A DNA stretch of 64,000 nucleotides. It comes from Oceanospirillum multiglobuliferum. GTDB taxonomy: Bacteria; Pseudomonadota; Gammaproteobacteria; Pseudomonadales; Halomonadaceae. The notes under the pieces are model-generated. The model did not search any database, was not told the DNA's origin, and saw nothing but the letters and a program-made list of their open reading frames with translations. The translations under genes and the position numbers were made by a program. Shown here in pieces: positions 15,792-24,781 of the stretch. The stretch spans positions 4,433 through 68,432 of the forward strand of contig NZ_FUXG01000009.1 of assembly GCF_900167095.1 (NCBI RefSeq), read 5' to 3'. How positions within the stretch are numbered: position 1 is the first letter of the stretch; each line of letters opens with the position of its first letter.

Positions 15792-16787
15792 CTAAAGCGT
15801 TAACGTCATGTAAATATCAGATCGTGGGTAAATCGAAACGCCATTAGGATGCGGCACCTCAATAAAGCCCATGTTTTGATAAAGTTGAAGTGCGCGGGTG
15901 AGCTGAGTTGCACTTTCTAAATAAACTGCCTTAGCACCTAACTCACGGGCTTTATCTAATGCTGCCAATAGCAGCTTTCTACCCACACCTAGCCCTTGTA
16001 CCTCATCCTCAACACCCATTTTTGATATTTCAAAGCAATCTGCACTGTGGCGGGCTAAAGCTACACAGCCAACAATTTTGCGCTTGTCATCCGAGGGGGA
16101 TTGTTCTGGCAACTCTGCAAACCAGATATAACCGCCTTTTGCCAAGTAATAACTTTCTGGATGATCTAGAGCTAAGTGGTCAGCCTCTACTAACTCACCC
16201 GCAAAGTATTGATTCAGCCAAGCCATATTCAGTCGCTGAAAATGGCTTTTTAACTCTGGTTGCCAACCAATAATGTTCACTTGGTCTAGCTGTGTGCGTG
16301 TCTGTAAACGCTGCAATATTGGTTGAGTAAAGCCTTGCGTATTGATCAGCTGTTCAAACTCATCAATGGCAGATAACAGCGGATGTGTTTGCATCGCCAT
16401 TAGCTCATCTAAATAGGTTTTAATCTCACGCCATACAGGTTGAATCTGCTCAAGTAATTGATGGCTTTGATCTGTTAGAAAGAGCTGTTGCCGACGTACA
16501 TCTTGTGGATCAGGCTTTTTAATCAGCCAGCCTTCATCTAGCATCTTACGCGCAATTTTACTGACTGCTGGATGGCTAATGCCTAGCCCTTCAGCCGCTT
16601 CAGTGACCGTTAGCGCGCCTTGTTTTAGCAACAAGTTCAATAGCGGAAAGAAGGATGGATTTAAGGGAATACCTTGCGCCTGATAAAGATTACTCACCTC
16701 TTGCATCATTCGGTCAGAGAGGCGTTTTAATCGGCTACCTAAAGACAAACTGCCAAAGCTCTGCATCTGGTCTTGTTTGTTTGTCAT
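15792..16787 (-). CDS. MarR-family regulator fused to a GNAT acetyltransferase domain
   Basis: Start set at ATG 16787 (AGGA upstream); an extension to 16847 would run through the operator palindrome and is unlikely. The 331-residue product has an N-terminal MarR winged helix (LTVTEAAEGLGISHPAVSKI, about residues 59-78, then VRRQQLFLTD wing) and a C-terminal GNAT domain with the acetyl-CoA loop VQGLGVGR and QLYQNMGF near the end. Fusions of this type are recurrent in proteobacteria; the GNAT domain may sense or modify a ligand. Position upstream of azlCD suggests it regulates that exporter. Confidence 0.88.
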   Translation of the reverse strand: MTNKQDQMQSFGSLSLGSRLKRLSDRMMQEVSNLYQAQGIPLNPSFFPLLNLLLKQGALTVTEAAEGLGISHPAVSKIARKMLDEGWLIKKPDPQDVRRQQLFLTDQSHQLLEQIQPVWREIKTYLDELMAMQTHPLLSAIDEFEQLINTQGFTQPILQRLQTRTQLDQVNIIGWQPELKSHFQRLNMAWLNQYFAGELVEADHLALDHPESYYLAKGGYIWFAELPEQSPSDDKRKIVGCVALARHSADCFEISKMGVEDEVQGLGVGRKLLLAALDKARELGAKAVYLESATQLTRALQLYQNMGFIEVPHPNGVSIYPRSDIYMTLTL

Positions 16788-16799
16788 ATCAACAATCCT

Positions 16800-16823
16800 A
16801 GTTACGTAACTGGTTACGAAATA
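16800..16823. promoter_or_regulatory. Probable MarR autoregulatory operator
   Basis: AGTTACGTAACT (16800-16811) is a perfect 12-bp palindrome followed by a further half site GGTTACGAAA (16812-16821). It lies 13 bases upstream of the regulator ATG, where binding would block transcription. Confidence 0.55.
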
Positions 16824-16916
16824 TATAGAGAAAAAAGTAAAAGACAAGTCGCATTAATTAAATGGGCTGTTAATTTAGACTGTTGAAAAGGTCACTTGGC
16901 GTAGGATAGGTTGCAA

Positions 16917-17159
16917 CTAAGACTCCAAACTACAAATTCTTGCCGCAAAGGCTTGCACTCGTTTTCCCATAAAATAAATAAATAAAAATGCTATAGGCCA
17001 AGCTACCATGTAGGCATGCGCCCAGCGTTGAAAAAAGGCGCCTTCAATACCAGTATTAGCTGCGGTAACAACGCCTGTCATCACAAAGACCATCAAGATA
17101 GACATGAGCAGTGGCGTAACAAAAGGTAGGTATTTTTTCGGTAACATTTTATGGCTCAA
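16917..17159 (-). CDS. DUF2798-type small membrane protein
   Basis: An 80-residue protein with two membrane helices (PFVTPLLMSILMVFVMTGVV and AYMVAWPIAFLFIYFMG) and the family pattern of a basic N-terminus, FFQRWAHAYMVAWP and a short basic C-terminus. This matches DUF2798, whose function is unknown. It is a monocistronic unit upstream of the MarR regulator, in the same direction but 129 bases away with the regulator promoter between. Confidence 0.8.
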   Translation of the reverse strand: MSHKMLPKKYLPFVTPLLMSILMVFVMTGVVTAANTGIEGAFFQRWAHAYMVAWPIAFLFIYFMGKRVQAFAARICSLES

Positions 17160-17341
17160 CTTGGGACTAAGGTTAGAATCAATATTAGTGAATTCTAAAT
17201 TTTTCTAACGGTTACTGTCAATCCAATCTATTTTAGTTGGTTATTACAATCGAAGCAGTGCGATGGCTAGAGTGCTACAATTCACAGATGGATTAATTTG
17301 ATAATCCGACGCACCACATCTATATGAATTACTGAGATTTT

Positions 17342-18016
17342 ATGACAACCGAGATTACAGAGCTAAGCGTTTTAGCTGCAAGCCAAGAGGCTTATCAACT
17401 CATTCATCAGGATGAAGATTTCATTGTTGTTAACAAACCTACCAAGTTACTTTCCGTTCCGGGGCGACATCCTGACAATCACGACTGTTTAGTCAGTCGT
17501 GTACAGCAGGCTTTTCCAACCGCGATGATTGTTCACCGCCTAGATTACGATACTTCTGGCTTGATGATCTTGCCGTTAAATAAGCCTTGCCTGTCACATA
17601 TTAGTAAACAGTTCCAAGCACGAGTTGTGAAGAAACAGTATACCGCCATTGTGAATGGCCTTGTGCTTGAGGATGAAGGCGTTATTGATTTACCTATCGG
17701 CAAAGATGAGGCTAATCCGCGTTGCTATAAAATTTGTCAGCAAGCAGGTAAAGCCTCTGTTACTCAGTATCAAGTACTGGAACGTGATGAGAAAAAACAG
17801 CAAACTAGAATATTACTTAAACCTGTAACAGGGCGTTCACACCAACTGCGTTTGCATATGCAAGCACTGGGACATGTTATATTGGGCGATGAATTTTACG
17901 CATCTGCTGAGCTATTTTCAGCTTCACCACGCCTTCTATTGCATTCTAATCGTATTGAATTTTTCCACCCACGAACAAATGAGTGGCTTAGATTTGATAC
18001 TGAGGTGCCGTTCTAG
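17342..18016 (+). CDS. rluA: RluA-family pseudouridine synthase
   Basis: A 224-residue protein, the short RluA form without an S4 domain. The catalytic motif is HRLDYDTSGLMILPLNK (catalytic Asp in HRLD, about residue 62), with the upstream VVNKPTKLLSVPGR and the C-terminal TGRSHQLRLHMQALGHVILGD. RluA modifies U746 of 23S rRNA and U32 of several tRNAs. Substrate assignment for this paralog is inferred from length and lack of S4. Confidence 0.86.
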   Translation: MTTEITELSVLAASQEAYQLIHQDEDFIVVNKPTKLLSVPGRHPDNHDCLVSRVQQAFPTAMIVHRLDYDTSGLMILPLNKPCLSHISKQFQARVVKKQYTAIVNGLVLEDEGVIDLPIGKDEANPRCYKICQQAGKASVTQYQVLERDEKKQQTRILLKPVTGRSHQLRLHMQALGHVILGDEFYASAELFSASPRLLLHSNRIEFFHPRTNEWLRFDTEVPF

Positions 18017-18124
18017 TCAAAAATGTTGAATCTAATCAGCATCTTTTTCTTGTATCCCCTGCCTTAAATGATTAGCGTATTTAAGGTAGTCTTTAGACAA
18101 TACTGATCAAAACAAGGAGCAGTT

Positions 18125-19211
18125 ATGACCCAATCTAACACTGTAAATATTGAGCAAGAAACTCAGGTTCAACCTCAAGAGTCTCCAATTTCTGAAACTG
18201 CTGCACCCGTTAAGGCATCTAAGCCTCATCCACTAGACCAAGTGGCAAGCCGTGCAAAACGGGTGAGAAATCCACCGCTAGGTTCAAACTACCCTTACTC
18301 GGTGCGTATGAAGCGCGCTGAATATGAGAAGCGAAAACAAGAGCTACAGATTGAGCTTTTGAAAATGCAGAATTGGGTAAAAGAAACAGGCCAGCGCATT
18401 GTTATTCTATTTGAGGGGCGAGATGCTGCGGGTAAAGGGGGCACCATTAAACGTATTATGGAGCACCTTAACCCTCGTGGTGCTCGCGTAGTTGCACTTG
18501 AGAAACCCTCTGAGCAAGAGTTTGGCCAGTGGTATTTTCAACGCTATATCAACCATCTGCCGACAAAAGGTGAAATCGTACTGTTTGACCGTTCATGGTA
18601 TAACCGCGCAGGTGTTGAGCGTGTAATGGGCTTTTGCTCGTCAACAGAATATCTAGAGTTTATGCGCCAAGCCCCCTGAACTCGAACGTATGCTAACCCG
18701 CGATGGTATTCACCTATTCAAGTTTTGGTTCTCTGTTAGTCGTCAAGAACAGCTACGCCGTTTCCAAGAGCGTCGCCATGACCCACTGAAACAATGGAAG
18801 CTCAGCCCGATCGACTTAGCATCGCTTGATAAATGGGATGACTATACCGAAGCAAAAGAAGCGATGTTTTTCTACACCGACACCGCTGATGCACCTTGGA
18901 CAACCATTAAGTCTGATGACAAAAAGCGTGCGCGTATTAATGCGATGCTGCATGTTTTGCACACTCTGCCATACCCGAATAAAAACACTGACCTTGTCTG
19001 CGCGCCAGACCCTCTACTGATCGGTAGAGCCAGTGATGTTCATGAAATTGATGAGCAAGTGCTAAGCCATGCTCCTAAGTCTAGTCCTACAGTAAGCGCT
19101 CCAGCATCTAATGAAGAAAATATTACAGAAGATACTCAAGCGCATCACTCTAGTGAGCCTGTAGGGGAAAAGCCTACCACTGAGGACGCTGTAGTTGGGG
19201 AGCCAGCATGA
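18125..19211 (+). CDS. ppk2: Polyphosphate kinase 2 (PPK2), split by a +1 frameshift
   Basis: The frame from ATG 18125 stops at TGA 18677-18679; the rest of the protein continues in the +1 frame to 19211. Reading through gives [19 protein letters not shown], which matches the second PPK2 in this window (DCPEFERMLTRSG). Both parts are otherwise intact: Walker [12 protein letters not shown], lid [18 protein letters not shown] before the break, and [14 protein letters not shown] and W-K-LSPIDL after it. The whole is about 361 residues with low-complexity N- and C-terminal extensions. PPK2 transfers phosphate between polyphosphate and nucleotides. The break is at CCC-TGA in a run of five C, so programmed frameshifting, a real mutation or a sequence error are all possible. 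Confidence 0.8.
18671..18680 (+). other. Possible +1 recoding site (CCC TGA) within ppk2
   Basis: In the zero frame the codons are GCC CCC TGA. A proline tRNA slipping +1 from CCC to CCT, or loss of one C, restores the conserved PPK2 sequence exactly. CCC-UGA is a known +1 slippery stop context. Confidence 0.4.
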
Positions 19212-19423
19212 ACGCGAACATTGAAAAACAAGCACAGCATGTGGTTGAGTCGTTCAAAAAACAGCTGAGTAAAAGCGGGATAGAACATGTTGGGCAGCAG
19301 CATTTTGCCCAGCTACAGCTATTGATAGAGTCTGCTTTAACAAGCGCCAGCTTACAGCAGTCAAAACAGTTGGCTGATCAGCTTGAGCATTTAGCTCAAG
19401 GGTTGCGTAAAGACGGGCAGTAA
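19208..19423 (+). CDS. Small hypothetical protein coupled to PPK2
   Basis: A 71-residue protein whose ATG overlaps the PPK2 stop (ATGA), a strong sign of translational coupling. It is predicted to be helical and soluble, Gln- and Leu-rich with heptad-like spacing (LLIESALTSASLQQSKQLADQLEHL), suggesting a coiled coil. No family is recognised. Coupling implies a role with the polyphosphate kinase, for example as a partner or localiser; that is inference. The operon ends in a hairpin at 19461-19491. Confidence 0.6.
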   Translation: MNANIEKQAQHVVESFKKQLSKSGIEHVGQQHFAQLQLLIESALTSASLQQSKQLADQLEHLAQGLRKDGQ

Positions 19424-19460
19424 ACTTCTCTCATGCCCTAAACTTCCTAGGGCTATCAAC

Positions 19461-19491
19461 CTATCACCGCCTTGCTCTAAGGCGGTGATAG
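19461..19491. terminator. Hairpin between the PPK2 operon and the lrp-like gene
   Basis: CTATCACCGCCTT-GCTCT-AAGGCGGTGATAG, a perfect 13-bp stem between convergent genes. The following T tract is weak (GCTTTCAT). Confidence 0.65.
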
Positions 19492-19530
19492 CTTTCATAT
19501 GATACGGTTTTCATCAAAAAGTTGATTTAT

Positions 19531-20007
19531 TCAATCTTCTAATAACGCTTCCAACGGGTAGCCTCTAAATGGCTTAACCGTCGTCAGCACTACATGGCTG
19601 CTGATATTGACCATACCGGGCAACACATCCAGTAGTTGATCGTTAATCTCGTTATAACGGGTCATATCTGGTGCCACTATTCTCAAGAAAATATCGAAAC
19701 TACCACTTACCGTATAGCACTCCACCACCTCGGGATGCTGTTGCGTGGCCTGCTGAAAGGCTCGGAAAGCATCGGTGCTTTGATCTTTTAAGCGCACTGT
19801 TGCAATAACGGTAACGCTGCGACACAAGGCAGAGAGATTCAACTGAGATAAGTAAGGACCAATTAAGCCTTCTTGTTCAAGCTTACGTACACGATTTAGG
19901 CAAGAGCTTGGTGATAGCCCTACTCGATCAGCCAGCTCTTGATTGGTAATTCGAGCTTCCTGTTGCAGGATCGAAAGAATATTTCGACTGATACGGTCAA
20001 GTTGCAT
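19531..20007 (-). CDS. Lrp/AsnC-family transcriptional regulator
   Basis: A 158-residue Lrp protein: N-terminal helix-turn-helix (ILSILQQEARITNQELADRV then GLSPSSCLNRVRKLE, residues about 10-45) and a C-terminal RAM domain with VVECYTVSGSFDIFLRIVAPD and LPGMVNISSHVVL. Such regulators bind an amino acid and act as octamers. It faces astA across a 255-base A/T-rich region, so arginine metabolism is a possible target, although the link is only positional. Confidence 0.9.
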   Translation of the reverse strand: MQLDRISRNILSILQQEARITNQELADRVGLSPSSCLNRVRKLEQEGLIGPYLSQLNLSALCRSVTVIATVRLKDQSTDAFRAFQQATQQHPEVVECYTVSGSFDIFLRIVAPDMTRYNEINDQLLDVLPGMVNISSHVVLTTVKPFRGYPLEALLED

Positions 20008-20262
20008 GTTAGGGTCTCTTTTAATGCAGAATTAAGCCATTACAAATCATTAATCAGTGTAAAAATCCTATTAAACACTCGAAAAAGCGCAGTCTGCCCA
20101 GATTTAAAGGTCATCGCAAGCTATTTACCCTATGCAGAATAAAATTTTGACAAATTACTCAAGATAAATATCTTCTGCGTTTTAAGCTCTGAATCAAACA
20201 CCTAATTTTGTCAATCAACGACTAAAATAATACCTAACAATTAAAAGATAAAAGGTGTTGCC

Positions 20263-21318
20263 ATGTTACTGATTCGTCCCTGTCAAATGAGTGATTTAAC
20301 AGACCTAATGGCGCTATCACAGGCTGTTGGCGATGGGATGACCTCTATGCCAGCCGATGAAGCGGCTTGGCTGAGTAAAATTCATGCTTCAGAGCGAGCC
20401 TTCTCTCAAGAAGGTATGAACCATTCTTCAGGTACTTATTTTATGGTGCTAGAGGATCAAGTATCTGGCCGTGTTGTCGGTACTACTGCGATCTACACGG
20501 GGATTGGTTTAGAGAAGCCCTTTTATTCTTATAAAGTTTCTACATTGGTCAGTAGTAGCAATGAGCTGGCCGTAACTCGACAAGCTCGTGTTTTAAGCAT
20601 GGTAAATGACTACACGGGTGCAACTGAGGTTGGTTCGTTATTTGTATTACCTGAGTTCCGCCGTCCCGGTGTGGGACAGTTTTTATCCCGTGCCCGTTTT
20701 TTAGCGATGGCAGACTTTCCTGAGCGTTTTGGGTCAACCGTAATGGCTGAGTTAAGAGGCTGGCTAGATACTGAAGGGCGCTCACCGCTGTGGGAAAACT
20801 TAGGGCGTCAATTTTTTGGTATCGAGTTTCAGGAAGCGGTTAATACAGTCGCTCTAAAGGGTACTCAGTTTATCTCTGATCTTATGCCAAAGTATCCCAT
20901 TTATATTGACCTATTACCGCAAGCTGCGCGTGAGGTAATAGGCAAACCAAACGACTCATCAGCCCCTGCACTGCACATGCTGAAGAAAGAGGGTTTTCAA
21001 TATACAGGCTATGTTGATCTATTTGATGGTGGCCCCTCAGTGCAGGCCGCAACTAATGAGATTCATACAGTACGTGAGAGTGCACAAGGCTGCGTGTGCA
21101 TCAGTGATGAGGTAAGCGAGCAAGATCCGTTATATATGCTCAGTAATGCTGACTTAGGCCAATACCGCGTTATGCTGGCACCCGCTCGTCGAGCAGCAGA
21201 TGGTATGCTGATGATTAATAGTGCCACCGCAAAGGCGCTAAAAATAAGTCATGCTGATGCCAATGTGCGCTACATCCCTTTTGATCGTCAGCAAAGCTTA
21301 CACGCAGTTGCCGCATAA
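20263..21318 (+). CDS. astA: Arginine N-succinyltransferase AstA
   Basis: A 351-residue protein of AstA type: LLIRPCQMSDLTDLMALSQ at the N-terminus, then GVGMTS-like DGMTSMPADE, VVGTTAIYTGIGLEKPFYSY, TEVGSLFVLPEFRRPGVG (acetyl/succinyl-CoA fold) and DLMPKYPIYIDLLP. It catalyses the first step of the arginine succinyltransferase pathway (arginine plus succinyl-CoA). The other ast genes (astB, C, D, E) are not here, so the operon is scattered in this organism. The start ATG has AAAGGTGT upstream. Facing an Lrp-type regulator suggests amino-acid-dependent control. Confidence 0.9.
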   Translation: MLLIRPCQMSDLTDLMALSQAVGDGMTSMPADEAAWLSKIHASERAFSQEGMNHSSGTYFMVLEDQVSGRVVGTTAIYTGIGLEKPFYSYKVSTLVSSSNELAVTRQARVLSMVNDYTGATEVGSLFVLPEFRRPGVGQFLSRARFLAMADFPERFGSTVMAELRGWLDTEGRSPLWENLGRQFFGIEFQEAVNTVALKGTQFISDLMPKYPIYIDLLPQAAREVIGKPNDSSAPALHMLKKEGFQYTGYVDLFDGGPSVQAATNEIHTVRESAQGCVCISDEVSEQDPLYMLSNADLGQYRVMLAPARRAADGMLMINSATAKALKISHADANVRYIPFDRQQSLHAVAA

Positions 21319-21449
21319 GCTTGATCAGAGTTAGTTGACTATTACAGGCCAGTTTAGTGTAACGCTACACTCTCATGCTGTTTTTACTGGCAACGGTTTA
21401 GGCTATTTGAGCATAAATTTTTAAGCACTTTGCAACAGGTGGCTTTGGC

Positions 21450-21530
21450 TTAAGGCCTGCGCCACCAAAACCACCAAAGTACTAAACCGATTAACACCAC
21501 TCCTGCTAGATTCACCCATAATGCGCTCAT
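21450..21530 (-). CDS. 26-residue single-pass membrane microprotein coupled to copA
   Basis: An ORF of 26 codons reads [26 protein letters not shown]: one membrane helix with a Trp-rich end and a positive C-terminus. Its ATG overlaps the copA stop in ATGA, so it would be translated by termination-reinitiation on the copper-efflux message. It resembles the N-terminal anchor of small cupredoxin-type membrane proteins found beside copA genes, here without the cupredoxin part; that resemblance is from memory. A function in CopA assembly or copper handling is inference. Confidence 0.6.
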   Translation of the reverse strand: MSALWVNLAGVVLIGLVLWWFWWRRP

Positions 21531-23803
21531 GCTTGTGTTCTCTTTGTTAAGGGCGTCAATCGTAGGCGATTAGCATTGCTGACTACGGTAACAGATGATA
21601 ATGCCATTGCAGCACCTGCAAAGGCAGGGTTAAGTAACCAGCCAAATACGGGGAATAAAACCCCTGCCGCCAAGGGAATACCAATCGCATTGTAAATAAA
21701 GGCGCCTATAAGGTTTTGTTTGATGTTGTTAATTGTTAAACGGGAGATTTCCATTGCATCGGCAATACCATGCAAAGAGCCTCGCATTAGGGTCAAGTCT
21801 GCGCTTTCTATGGCAATATCGGTACCTGTACCAATTGCCATGCCCACATCGGCTTGTGCCAAGGCGGGGGCATCGTTAATACCATCACCTACCATACCCA
21901 CTTTTAAACCTTGGTTTTGTAAGTGCCGCACTTGTTCTGCTTTATCTTCAGGCATGACCTCGGCTAGAACTTCATCAATACCCACTTGTTGTGCGACAGC
22001 CTTCGCGGTAATGGTGTTATCTCCCGTCAGCATGACGACTCTTACACCTTGCTGTTTTAGACGTTGAATCGCTTCGGCAGAGTCGGTTTTGATCGGGTCA
22101 GCAATGGCTATAATCCCTTGAAGATGGCCGTTAGCCGCTAGTAGTACAGGGGTTTTACCTTGTGAGGCTAAACGCTCAAGTTCAGGTTTGGCTTCAAGGA
22201 TGTCGATCTGAACTTGCTGCATCAAGGCAGGATTACCTAGTAATAGATTAACCCCTTTTATACCTTCTTGTTCTGGCTTAAGCCAACCTTCAATCCCCTG
22301 CCCTGCAATAGGCTTAATTCGCTCTGCTGCGGTCAGTGCTAGGCCTTCTTCTTTAGCTTTGGCAATAATGGCCTGTGCCAGAGGGTGTTCAGAGGCTAAC
22401 TCTAAAGCTACCGCCCACTGGAGAAGCTGTTGCTGATTGATTTCGCGGTTCAATAGCACTAGGTCAGTTACCGCTGGATGGCCTTGCGTTACAGTGCCTG
22501 TTTTATCCAGTACGATGACATCAAGTTCTGAGGTTTGTTGAAGGGCATCACCACGACGAATCAATATACCCTGCTCAGCAGCCTTACCCACCCCTACCAT
22601 AATCGACATAGGCGTTGCCAGACCTAATGCACAAGGGCAGGCAATTACCAAAACGGTCATTGTCGTCACTAGCATATAAGCTGACACAGGTTCTGGGCCA
22701 AAGTTAAACCATGACAATGCGGTTAAAATAGCAATCACTAATACTATTGGTACAAAGACAGCAGCGATTTGATCGGCTAAGCGGCCTAAAGCGGGCTTGG
22801 CATTTTGTGCTTGGCGCACCTGTTCAATAATCTGTGCCAGTGCAGTATCCGCTCCCACCCTTAGTACTCGAATCCTGAGTGCGCCATTCTGATTAAGTGA
22901 TCCAGCGACTACTTCATCGCCTTTTTGTTTGCTCACAGGCATGGGTTCCCCTGTGAGCATGGATTCATCAACCCGTGACTCTCCTTCCATAACTTTGCCA
23001 TCGACGGGTATTTTTTCTCCAGGGCGCACCCGAATCATGTCGCGCTTTTGTATCGACTGAATACGCATGTCCACTTCTTCGCCATCTTGGCGAATGAGGC
23101 GTGCTGTTTCTGGTTGTAAGTTCAATAACTTGCGAATGGCTTGCGAGGCTTGGCCACGTGCACGGCTTTCTAAAGCTTGGCCTAAGTTGACCAAACCGAT
23201 AATAAATACGGCGGCTTCAAAGTAAACATGGCGAGCTTGCATAGGCACCAAGTCAGGCCAAATGCTGATTAGCATAGAGTAGAACCAAGCAGTACCCGTG
23301 CCTAATGCTATTAAGGTATCCATGTTGGCATAATGGCGCTTAAACGCCAGCCATGCACCTTGGTAGAAATGGCCTCCAGAATAGACCATTACACCTAAAG
23401 TTAATAAGCCTGTAACAAACCAGAATATCTGGCCTTGGATATTATCGAGCATTGGCATGCCAGACCAGAACATCATTAGCATCAAAGGGGTGCCTAGCGC
23501 CAAAGCCACAAAGGTCTTTTTCATCTGCTGCTGATAATGGCTGCGCTCTTCAGCTTGGCGCTCATCTTCGCCATATTTATCATCCAACAAGGTGGCGCCA
23601 AAGCCCGCTTGCTCAATAGCCTGAATAATTTTTGCCACAGGTAGGCGGGTGTGAACTGTTGCCGAGCGGTCAGGCAGATTCACCTCTGCATCACTCACAT
23701 CTGACAGTTGTTCAAGCGCACTTTGCACTTGCTGCACACAACTGGCGCAATGCATTCCTCTTAAGGCTAAGCGGTATTGTTGTTGCGATAGCTCTTGAGT
23801 CAT
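21527..23803 (-). CDS. copA: Copper-exporting P1B-type ATPase CopA
   Basis: ATG 23803 is chosen because AGGAG sits 8 bases upstream; a GTG at 23812 is less likely. The 758-residue ATPase has one N-terminal heavy-metal domain (GMHCASC), eight membrane helices, TGEPMPV (actuator), the CPC metal-transport motif in [23 protein letters not shown] with the phosphorylated Asp, SEHPLAQ and [13 protein letters not shown] plus these motifs marks the Cu(I) export group. It lies 54 bases after copZ behind a CueR-like promoter and overlaps a 26-codon gene at its end. Expected to pump cytoplasmic Cu(I) to the periplasm. Confidence 0.95.
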   Translation of the reverse strand: MTQELSQQQYRLALRGMHCASCVQQVQSALEQLSDVSDAEVNLPDRSATVHTRLPVAKIIQAIEQAGFGATLLDDKYGEDERQAEERSHYQQQMKKTFVALALGTPLMLMMFWSGMPMLDNIQGQIFWFVTGLLTLGVMVYSGGHFYQGAWLAFKRHYANMDTLIALGTGTAWFYSMLISIWPDLVPMQARHVYFEAAVFIIGLVNLGQALESRARGQASQAIRKLLNLQPETARLIRQDGEEVDMRIQSIQKRDMIRVRPGEKIPVDGKVMEGESRVDESMLTGEPMPVSKQKGDEVVAGSLNQNGALRIRVLRVGADTALAQIIEQVRQAQNAKPALGRLADQIAAVFVPIVLVIAILTALSWFNFGPEPVSAYMLVTTMTVLVIACPCALGLATPMSIMVGVGKAAEQGILIRRGDALQQTSELDVIVLDKTGTVTQGHPAVTDLVLLNREINQQQLLQWAVALELASEHPLAQAIIAKAKEEGLALTAAERIKPIAGQGIEGWLKPEQEGIKGVNLLLGNPALMQQVQIDILEAKPELERLASQGKTPVLLAANGHLQGIIAIADPIKTDSAEAIQRLKQQGVRVVMLTGDNTITAKAVAQQVGIDEVLAEVMPEDKAEQVRHLQNQGLKVGMVGDGINDAPALAQADVGMAIGTGTDIAIESADLTLMRGSLHGIADAMEISRLTINNIKQNLIGAFIYNAIGIPLAAGVLFPVFGWLLNPAFAGAAMALSSVTVVSNANRLRLTPLTKRTQA

Positions 23804-23857
23804 CACCCGCACTCCTTTTGGTTCGTTTCCAGAAAAAGGCTTATGTTGTTTTTCAAC

Positions 23858-24061
23858 CTAACCTTTTACGCTAGCATCAAAACCTGCTTCTTCTACTGCT
23901 TCAATTAACTGCTCTGCGGTGGCGCTACCTGTGACATAGGCTTCGTATAGTGTTACCTCGACCTGATCAACACCCTCTAACATCATCAGCGCATTGGTGA
24001 CAGAGTTTACACAGCCGTTACAAGATAAACCTTCAAGGGTAAGTACAATTTGCTTGCTCAT
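23858..24061 (-). CDS. copZ: Copper chaperone, heavy-metal-associated domain (CopZ-like)
   Basis: A 67-residue single HMA domain: QIVLTLEGLSCNGCVNSVTN carries the metal-binding CxxC, followed by LEGVDQVEVTLYEAYVTG and AVEEAGFDA, the normal ferredoxin-like fold. It delivers Cu(I) to CopA. It is the first gene after a CueR-type promoter, 54 bases ahead of copA. Confidence 0.9.
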   Translation of the reverse strand: MSKQIVLTLEGLSCNGCVNSVTNALMMLEGVDQVEVTLYEAYVTGSATAEQLIEAVEEAGFDASVKG

Positions 24062-24112
24062 TATGGTGACCTTTTCGTCGTTTTTAACATCAATGGATTA
24101 CAGAATATTGAA

Positions 24113-24144
24113 AGCTTAAACCCTAAAGTAAAGTTTAGGGTCAA
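24113..24144 (-). promoter_or_regulatory. CueR-like operator/promoter of copZ-copA
   Basis: ACCCTAAA-GTAAAG-TTTAGGGT (24120-24141) is a perfect 8-bp dyad placed between a minus-strand -35 TTGACC (24144-24139) and a TAAGCT-like -10 about 19-20 bases away. That overlong spacer with a dyad starting ACC is the hallmark of MerR-family metal promoters such as CueR at copA. No cueR gene lies in the window. Confidence 0.7.
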
Positions 24145-24195
24145 GCTTTTCTAGTGAAATAGCAATTAAACCAAGGGTACTGGCACTCAATGGCC

Positions 24196-24705
24196 TTAGT
24201 GCTTAGGTCGGCTCCAAGCTTGATAGATTTCGTCAGGCCAACGAGACTGGAACCAAGCGATTAATGCATCAACCTCTTGAGCATTAACTTTTTCTCCCCA
24301 AGCAGGCATATCGCTAGGCACATCTGGTCCACGTCCATTAGTAATCACATCTCGCAATTGCGCCATAGGATGATGCCACGCATGGCCTGTTCCATTTAAT
24401 GGCGGTGGTAGATAGCGCCCATTTTCGGTTGGTTGACGCCAATTAGGGTTGCCTTGTGCAAAAGCACCATGACATTCAGCACAGTATTGTTGGAATAGTT
24501 TTTTACCTTGGCTAACTTGCTCTGCGCTATACCAGCGGCCATTTTGCCCAGCCGTATTACTCATATTATGGGCTGCTTGTGAATTATGTGTAGTTTCTGT
24601 TTTTGGTTCGCTACAGGCACTTAAAATTAAACCACTTAGAACTAAAAGTAGTTGCGCACTGCGTTTGATTATCGAAGTCATATATCTGCTCAAATTTGAT
24701 GGCAA
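24196..24705 (-). CDS. Lipoprotein c-type cytochrome
   Basis: A 169-residue protein with a lipoprotein signal (VLSGLILSAC, lipobox Cys), a Ser/Asn-rich linker and one class I cytochrome c domain: haem-binding CAECH in FQQYCAECHGAFAQG (about residues 71-85) and the distal-ligand region PSDMPAWGEKVN. ATG 24681 (residue 9) would give a more standard signal length. It would be anchored in the periplasm and carry electrons. It sits between the copper genes and a small membrane protein, transcribed in the same direction as copZ-copA but upstream of their own promoter. A copper-linked role is possible from context only. Confidence 0.85.
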   Translation of the reverse strand: MPSNLSRYMTSIIKRSAQLLLVLSGLILSACSEPKTETTHNSQAAHNMSNTAGQNGRWYSAEQVSQGKKLFQQYCAECHGAFAQGNPNWRQPTENGRYLPPPLNGTGHAWHHPMAQLRDVITNGRGPDVPSDMPAWGEKVNAQEVDALIAWFQSRWPDEIYQAWSRPKH

Positions 24706-24781
24706 TTATTCAAATCATAGATGGATGCTAAGGTGAACGCACCCAATCACTATTCAGTAAATGGAGTGAGTTAGGTATAAC

